Assembly (NCBI GenBank): GCA_008360955.1
Contig: LUCM01000704.1
Location: 263,626 to 327,625, forward strand
Direction: 5' to 3'
Origin: Fasciolopsis buskii
Taxonomy: Eukaryota > Platyhelminthes > Trematoda > Plagiorchiida > Fasciolidae
Length of the DNA stretch: 64,000 bases
How positions within the stretch are numbered: the first letter of the stretch is position 1; every line of letters starts with the position of its first letter. Below the pieces are notes generated by a model that did not search any database, was not told the DNA's origin, and saw only the letters and a list, made by a program, of their open reading frames with translations. This document shows positions 58,969 to 64,000 of the stretch, in pieces. The position numbers and the translations under genes are program-made.

Positions 58969-60538
58969 CTGGAATACTATGAGTATTCATTCATTCTATA
59001 TTTAATAGCCAAAATGTGTAACGCTAATGAATTGTGTAATGGTCAGTTGACAGTAGTCAGAAGGGAAAGCAGCCGATTCAGGTGATGTCTATCTCACCAG
59101 ACCGGAATTCTCCAAACCAAATGGACAAGGCACATTTTAGGTGGCCTGATTTTCTGCCCGATGATCAGCAACAGACCTGAGAAATTCAGCTATTCGATTA
59201 AACAGTGTGCTCATCAACCAGTCACACCATAAGTGATATTCCGTTCATATTTTCTGTACCGCCAAACGACGTTTCTCAACGAAAATTAGTTGTTGAATGC
59301 AAGATGATAACAGGAGTCACAATCAATAAAACTGGTGGCTCAAAATTCTTCAAAGCGATAAATTTCAACTCAAATCGTATTCAGGTTTCTATCAGTAGAC
59401 TAGTCATCAAAAATCCCCCTTTTCCACTGTTTATCCTGTAGTAATACAACGACTTATAGGAGTTTACATTTGCAAATTTTAAAACCGGTTATCTCAGGCG
59501 ATCCACTTGTCACAGTGTTTTCCGATTCTGATAGGCCTAATTGAGGCCAGTATCTGCTGTTCATCCACTCATCGCCAGCTTTCACGTCGTTTCTTTGGTT
59601 GTGAATTTGTCCGAGCATTGGAAATTGTCAGATTTCAGGCACAGTGAAAATTACCTGCGCCATTTGACTACAACAGATCTTGGTTGACAGCTTTAAAATA
59701 AATCACCAAAATTGCAGAACGTGAATTCCCAAGTTCTCACGGATAAACATCATCAGTTTACGTTTTCTCTGGCAATCGAGTGACAACTTGAATTAAACAT
59801 AGTTGCGAAACACTGAAGGTACTCTGTTTTGGCTTTTGCCCATTGTCTATTTCGGTTGCAGTGTCGAGTGAGGCATGGAAACCTAGCACCGATCTCTGAC
59901 GAGTTTATCAGCCCACATATTCGTAAATTAGCCATCATAAACCATCACTGTTCAACGGATTGCCGAATCCGTGAAGTAACCAGGCTTTTGTCGTCAGTGG
60001 GTGACCTATGACGGGTGAGTTGTACTATGCGGCGATATATGGGCACAAGGATTTAGTGTGACGCTGACATGAAACGAAGCGACAAGTAACAGCCCGGAAA
60101 ATCGAAAGATACCGGTTCCATTGAAAACCATTTGATACTTAAATGAACGCTGATTTTGCTTTAGGAATCATCTGAATATTCATCATACTGTCGGTTAACT
60201 AAGGTTACCACAGAATTCTTCTAGATTTTATGGTCTTAAGTTCTACTGCTTCGATAACATATTGGATTCCAAAAATCACGACCCATGAGGAAAAAAAGAA
60301 AATACTTTCATCTCACTTTTATCGAAAACTTCTGGAAACCAAAGAAGAACCTTATCTTAAAATAGTAGTTTTGGACAATGCTGATTTACAACACATTGCA
60401 TTGGTCCCCTGAAAATAGCTTCAAATATTCGATCTTTTTGGACATTATTTAGCACTGATCGGACAGAGGAATGGAAAGTTGAAAAAGGTGAGGCGAAGAG
60501 AAAAGATGTTCGTAAACAAATATCTACATATACATACG
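58969..60538. other. Region with weak exon candidates only
   Basis: Three minus-strand segments have passable splice sites: 59098-59176 (79 nt, open in one phase), a 36-nt segment near 59655-59690, and one near 59740-59785. Their phases do not chain. A plus-strand frame at 59205-59441 contains FIFSVPPNDVSQRKLVVE, slightly reminiscent of a C2 domain strand, but too short to call. Confidence 0.35.
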
Positions 60539-60645
60539 TTATAAGTAGTATCTGGACCGGTGAAAAAATTTCCCCGGAAGCATGCGATCGGTTTAGCGGT
60601 TAGTGCCGCACGTCAGGTGTGCGTATAGGGGACTCTCTTGTCCAA
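60539..60645 (+). mobile_element. SINE-like repeat, TAGCGGTTAGTGCC family (copy A)
   Basis: ATAAGTAGTATCTGGACCGG opens a ~60-nt lead, followed by the A box GGTTTAGCGGTTAGTGCCG and GTCAGGTGTGCG. The B box is decayed (GGGGACTCTCTTGTCC). It aligns throughout with copies B (60875-60985, opposite strand) and C (46021-46132). Confidence 0.5.
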
Positions 60646-60874
60646 ACATCTTTATACTTATTCACTCCAAATGGGTATGACTCACCAGAAACTTGATAGT
60701 AGCGTCGGTCGTCTACATGAGAGTTTTTTTCGATGGTTCATAGGGGAACTACAACTGCACATTTTTTTGTCAGTCGGGCTGAACCAAATTTAGGAACGAG
60801 GGTAGAATGCCACCAGATTAAAATGATTTGCATTCAGCATACTGATGAGCAAACAAAATGATATATATGTGTGT

Positions 60875-60985
60875 CTTGACAGAATCGATTCTGTAGCATA
60901 CCTGACGAGCGACAATAACCGCGAAACCGGCCCCGTGCTCCCGGACAAGTTTTGTTCACTCATCCAAATACTACTTACTGCATAT
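60875..60985 (-). mobile_element. SINE-like repeat, TAGCGGTTAGTGCC family (copy B)
   Basis: The minus strand reads GTAAGTAGTATTTGGATGAG, then GGTTTCGCGGTTATTGTCGCTCGTCAGG, then GAATCGATTCT at the B-box position. It forms an inverted pair with copy A about 230 nt away. Confidence 0.5.
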
Positions 60986-62513
60986 ATGCGTACGAAGTTG
61001 GAATAATTTATTGCGTGCATTAGGTTTTAATTTGAAAACACCCTTTAGCATCCAGCCTCATATAGGTAACAACTTTATTTGTTCATTTGTTCCAATACTC
61101 TACTTCATCTTTATCTGACTGAAACGTATGATTGACAAGACCGCGGTCTGTAGGTAAAATTCTTGTAGGTCTATCGGTCTTTTATACATCTAGTTCGTTG
61201 AGTTTTAGCTGTGTTTGACACGAATCTATAAGGTAGATTTGGAAACATTCGCGATTAACTTGGGAATGATTCGATGTCTATAAACCAGAATAGTACACAA
61301 AGCAAACAAACCAAATTTCATCATTATGCCACGTGTGAATTACCGGGCAGTCAGTTTCATATTTGACATACCAGAACAGATAATTTTAATTTATTCTAAA
61401 AGTTAGGGACGCGAGAACGTGAACGTGCAAATCCGCCAACGAACTATTCGAAATGGATTATGCAAAGTTTATGAAATACGTAAATTACACGGGGACTTTT
61501 ATTTCCTTTTCACGACCAGATGCGCAAGCAGACAAAAGCTTCGGCAGAAGATTGATGCCGTGCCAGCGTGCCGCAAAAATTTACAAGATAATGAGCTGAC
61601 CGATAAGAAAATCTTGCCATTGTTCAAAATTCACAGTTTTGGCCTTGTTGTGAAGGGCATGAAACTGGTTGAGTTCTTCATCTTGTAAATGGCAGCAAAT
61701 AGTCCTTTCATCGCTATTTTCTTACGATCTCGATAGATCGACCGAAGTAGCGTTCTGAACCACTCCGAGTCTATTGATATCGGTTTAATCGACACAAACA
61801 TTCAACGTAGCTGGGTTTAATAGGACTGGGCTACAAAACCGTGGACTGTTTTTCACAAAGGGTTCGTAAATCAACCTCGTATGCAGATAGGAAAAACTGA
61901 TCTTAGGAATTAAATGCGAATGTATAATAGCATCATGTTTTAGAGAGTTTAAAGGCTTTGCACTCGAAAATAAAAAAAAACACTTCTAGGTCATACCATC
62001 AGTCGTGCAATTGAGGCATAATAAGCAATCACTGACTATCTTTTGATCAAAATCATCGAACTGCCTCACCACTTCCTAAAAACTCTCGACAGCTTATGAT
62101 CGATAAAATAGCCACCATCGGTAGCCATATTGACCTCGCTATTTGTAACCTGATTTTGAGTGGTGCAATATTTCAATCATTCTCCGACAAATCATTGTTT
62201 CACCAGATTTTCACATATCCAGTTGCTGTATCCGAAGAAATACAAAGTGTGTCCTAATTCTGCTCGGCTAAAATAGTGCACGATTATGAAATCAGCTCAA
62301 TGAACAGTTTCACAACCATCATTTTGATGCTACACAATGAACGTTCGCATGATTCTGTAGTTCTCATGGTTACTTTCTCTATTCTAAGCAGAACAAGGTG
62401 AAGGCAGCCCAAGCCGAGAGAAAAAAACTATAAATAATGATGGAAAAAAGAAACGTGATTGATTATAAATTGCTAAAAACTGACTTAGGGTCCTTTGAGG
62501 TGAACTCAGCTCT
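60986..62513. other. Region with no recognised gene
   Basis: The plus-strand frame at 61419-61688 (89 codons, Lys/Arg-rich) has no recognisable domain. Nothing else was seen. Confidence 0.5.
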
Positions 62514-63861
62514 CTAATCGGGCGGAAGGGATTTCTGAAGAAGAATACCACAGTTATGTGAAAAGTTATGGAGGCGAACTTGGATTTGATTTATCTGCCT
62601 GAAGGAATGGAAGGCTGACCTAGCGTACATCATGCACCTTAACAGAAACAGACAGTGATCTCTACTTGAAATTGGAACACGCAGTTTCAGGGAAAATAGA
62701 TCAGGGTGGTTTGTGATAACTCTATCTAAAACGGAGCCGCCTCCGGTGGGTGAAACGCAGAGATCAGTCAAGTCAGACACAGTCATTGTTAGGGTAGATG
62801 CATGATTGAAATGGCCTGCAATAATATGCAGACTATCCTCAAGAAGGGGAACATAAATACCAGAAATAGTTGAGGAAATGTGATATTGTTTCGCGCGCTG
62901 AAAGGGGCAACATATGTTCGTTATGACTGTACTGGTATGGTGAGAAAACCTCGGATGACACTGTGTTATGGACGGCCAATTCTGTTTAGGGGATACGTAT
63001 AGATAACTTCGGCATTGCCAGACCAGAACGAGTTCATGTACGCTGCCATACCTCTAGTCTTTTTCTTGTCCAAGACGTTCATCTGCCGATGGAGTCTGAA
63101 GCTGTCTATCGGCACGAGTGAATCAGCGATATCCGGATTCAGCCACGATTCATGTATGCAGATGACACACGTGTGAACAGGGATCGGTGATTGAAGTGCG
63201 AGGGAAAGAGTCGAAATTTTCACAAACAAGGAGAGGATGTTGGTACTCGGCAATGCAGTAATGGTGCGTTTAAGAGCTGTCTGGCAACCAAAACGATTGC
63301 CTCTTTTAGATGAATGAGAAGATCATTGAGGTGCAGGAATGGGTGATTCCAGTCCATGTTGCGAAACGATAAGGTTTTTAAACAGCCGTTATTCCGAGCG
63401 ATTGTAGCGGGAACGGAGAACACAATCGAACCAAATATCCAACAAGAATTCAACGGAATAACGATGATAGAATTGTAGAGCAGTTAGCCAAAGTGCGCAT
63501 ACGGCTTCTGGTACATAAGTGCAACATCACTAATGCAGAAAACACTTTGTAACTACAGCCCCCGTGTATCATCTGGAACGAAACATTTGTCTTCACGTAT
63601 GGCCTTGCCGAAATCATAGAATGTTTGAACGTAGGGTCGATTGCATCTATGGATTGTGATGAAACAGTTGGATTTTTCAAAAAGATCAGTGACTGTCTTA
63701 ATGAGAAGTTTCAAATTGACTAAAATCCAAAGTCTATTAGTCTGAAACGAAATCGATCGATTTATGAAGCCATGGACTTTTAACGATACTGTTTTAACCC
63801 GGAAGACTTGTGTGCCACTAAACGGGCACGTGCAGCAATTGATTTCAGCACTATGAGGCAC
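62514..63861 (-). mobile_element. Truncated CR1-like non-LTR element (minus strand)
   Basis: Reading the minus strand, 63253-62966 gives the N-terminal half of an EEP endonuclease: LPSTNILSLFVKIS, CVICIHESWLNPDIADSLV and DSFRLHRQ. After a frameshift and interruption, 62850-62514 gives the C-terminal half: GHFNHAS, DRVITNHPDLFSLKL and SSRDHCLFLLRCMMYA, ending at LPPD. The distal part is near-identical in DNA to 48400-48720 on the plus strand. Frames at 63861-63450 upstream (RPYVQTFYDFGKAIRED...) may be ORF1 remnant but are not recognisable with confidence. The whole RT is missing, which is unusual because non-LTR copies normally lose the 5' end. Confidence 0.7.
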
Positions 63862-64000
63862 TCCTTAGTCCGGTAGCCTGAAGGCAGTCACACCTCAAAC
63901 CAGATAGGCTGCTATCATTTTAAACCCCATTGGGAGGGTGCTTAGAATATCTAGATGCATAGGCGGAAGATAAATTTCAGATCAGTTTAGACAACCTTCA
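63862..64000. other. Window edge, nothing recognised
   Basis: May continue the 5' part of the minus-strand CR1-like element beyond the window. Confidence 0.4.

Noticed and set aside
59205..59441. Frame with FIFSVPPNDVSQRKLVVE as a C2 domain
   Set aside because: Only one strand-like segment resembles C2; no calcium-binding aspartates or further domain could be placed.
1..64000. CRISPR arrays, bacterial operons, rRNA genes, functional tRNA genes
   Set aside because: None seen; all tRNA-like folds are degenerate SINE heads and the sequence is eukaryotic in character.

Overview
This is a eukaryotic window with animal-type architecture. It is AT-rich, littered with stop codons, and contains no bacterial-style gene array. 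Almost everything identifiable is transposable-element sequence. The combination of Penelope-like elements (PLEs) with GIY-YIG ends, decayed CR1/Jockey-type non-LTR retrotransposons, several tRNA-headed SINE-like repeats, and a tRNA-headed repeat carrying a hammerhead-ribozyme fold points to a flatworm, most likely a digenean trematode. Schistosome Smalpha repeats are the known analogue of the last item. This is inference; the sequence alone does not name the species.

Layout. 1-7.8 kb: nothing recognised. 7.8-8.4 kb: a complete foldback element (FB copy 1), made of long inverted arms that carry a tRNA-like head and a hammerhead-like tail around a unique core. 8.4-22.1 kb: mostly featureless, with one weak plus-strand exon candidate at 14.3 kb. 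22.1-22.4 kb: a fragment of the FB family next to an unrelated tRNA-headed SINE. 25.6 kb: a 36-nt minus-strand micro-exon candidate. 29.4-29.75 kb: two opposed tRNA-headed SINE pieces. 30.98-31.10 kb and 36.26-36.35 kb: minus-strand exon candidates with good splice sites. 32.6-35.05 kb: a decayed CR1-like element preceded by a ~119-bp-arm inverted repeat. 39.5-41.7 kb: a decayed PLE (PLE-2) split by FB copy 2 (40.38-40.86 kb). 45.0-45.4 kb: plus-strand exon candidate. 46.0-46.4 kb: two minus-strand SINE-like repeats. 47.35-47.70 kb: a ~100-bp-arm inverted repeat. 48.3-49.6 kb: an internally deleted CR1-like copy. 54.35-57.15 kb: a fairly young but broken PLE (PLE-1) with a hairpin 5' end and a matching 3' repeat. 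57.7-59 kb: the probable 3' end of a host gene on the minus strand (terminal exon plus one upstream exon). 60.5-61 kb: an inverted pair of SINEs. 62.5-63.9 kb: a second copy of the CR1-like family on the minus strand.

The most interesting item is the FB family. Two copies share nested inverted repeats, a tRNA-Val-like pol III head with A and B boxes, and a hammerhead fold in which stems I and III are fully complementary. The central core lies in opposite orientation in the two copies, as expected if recombination between the arms flips it. One arm keeps the full catalytic core (CUGAUGA ... GAAA, cleavage triplet GUA); the others are altered. Host coding content is limited to short candidate exons, none assigned to a named family.
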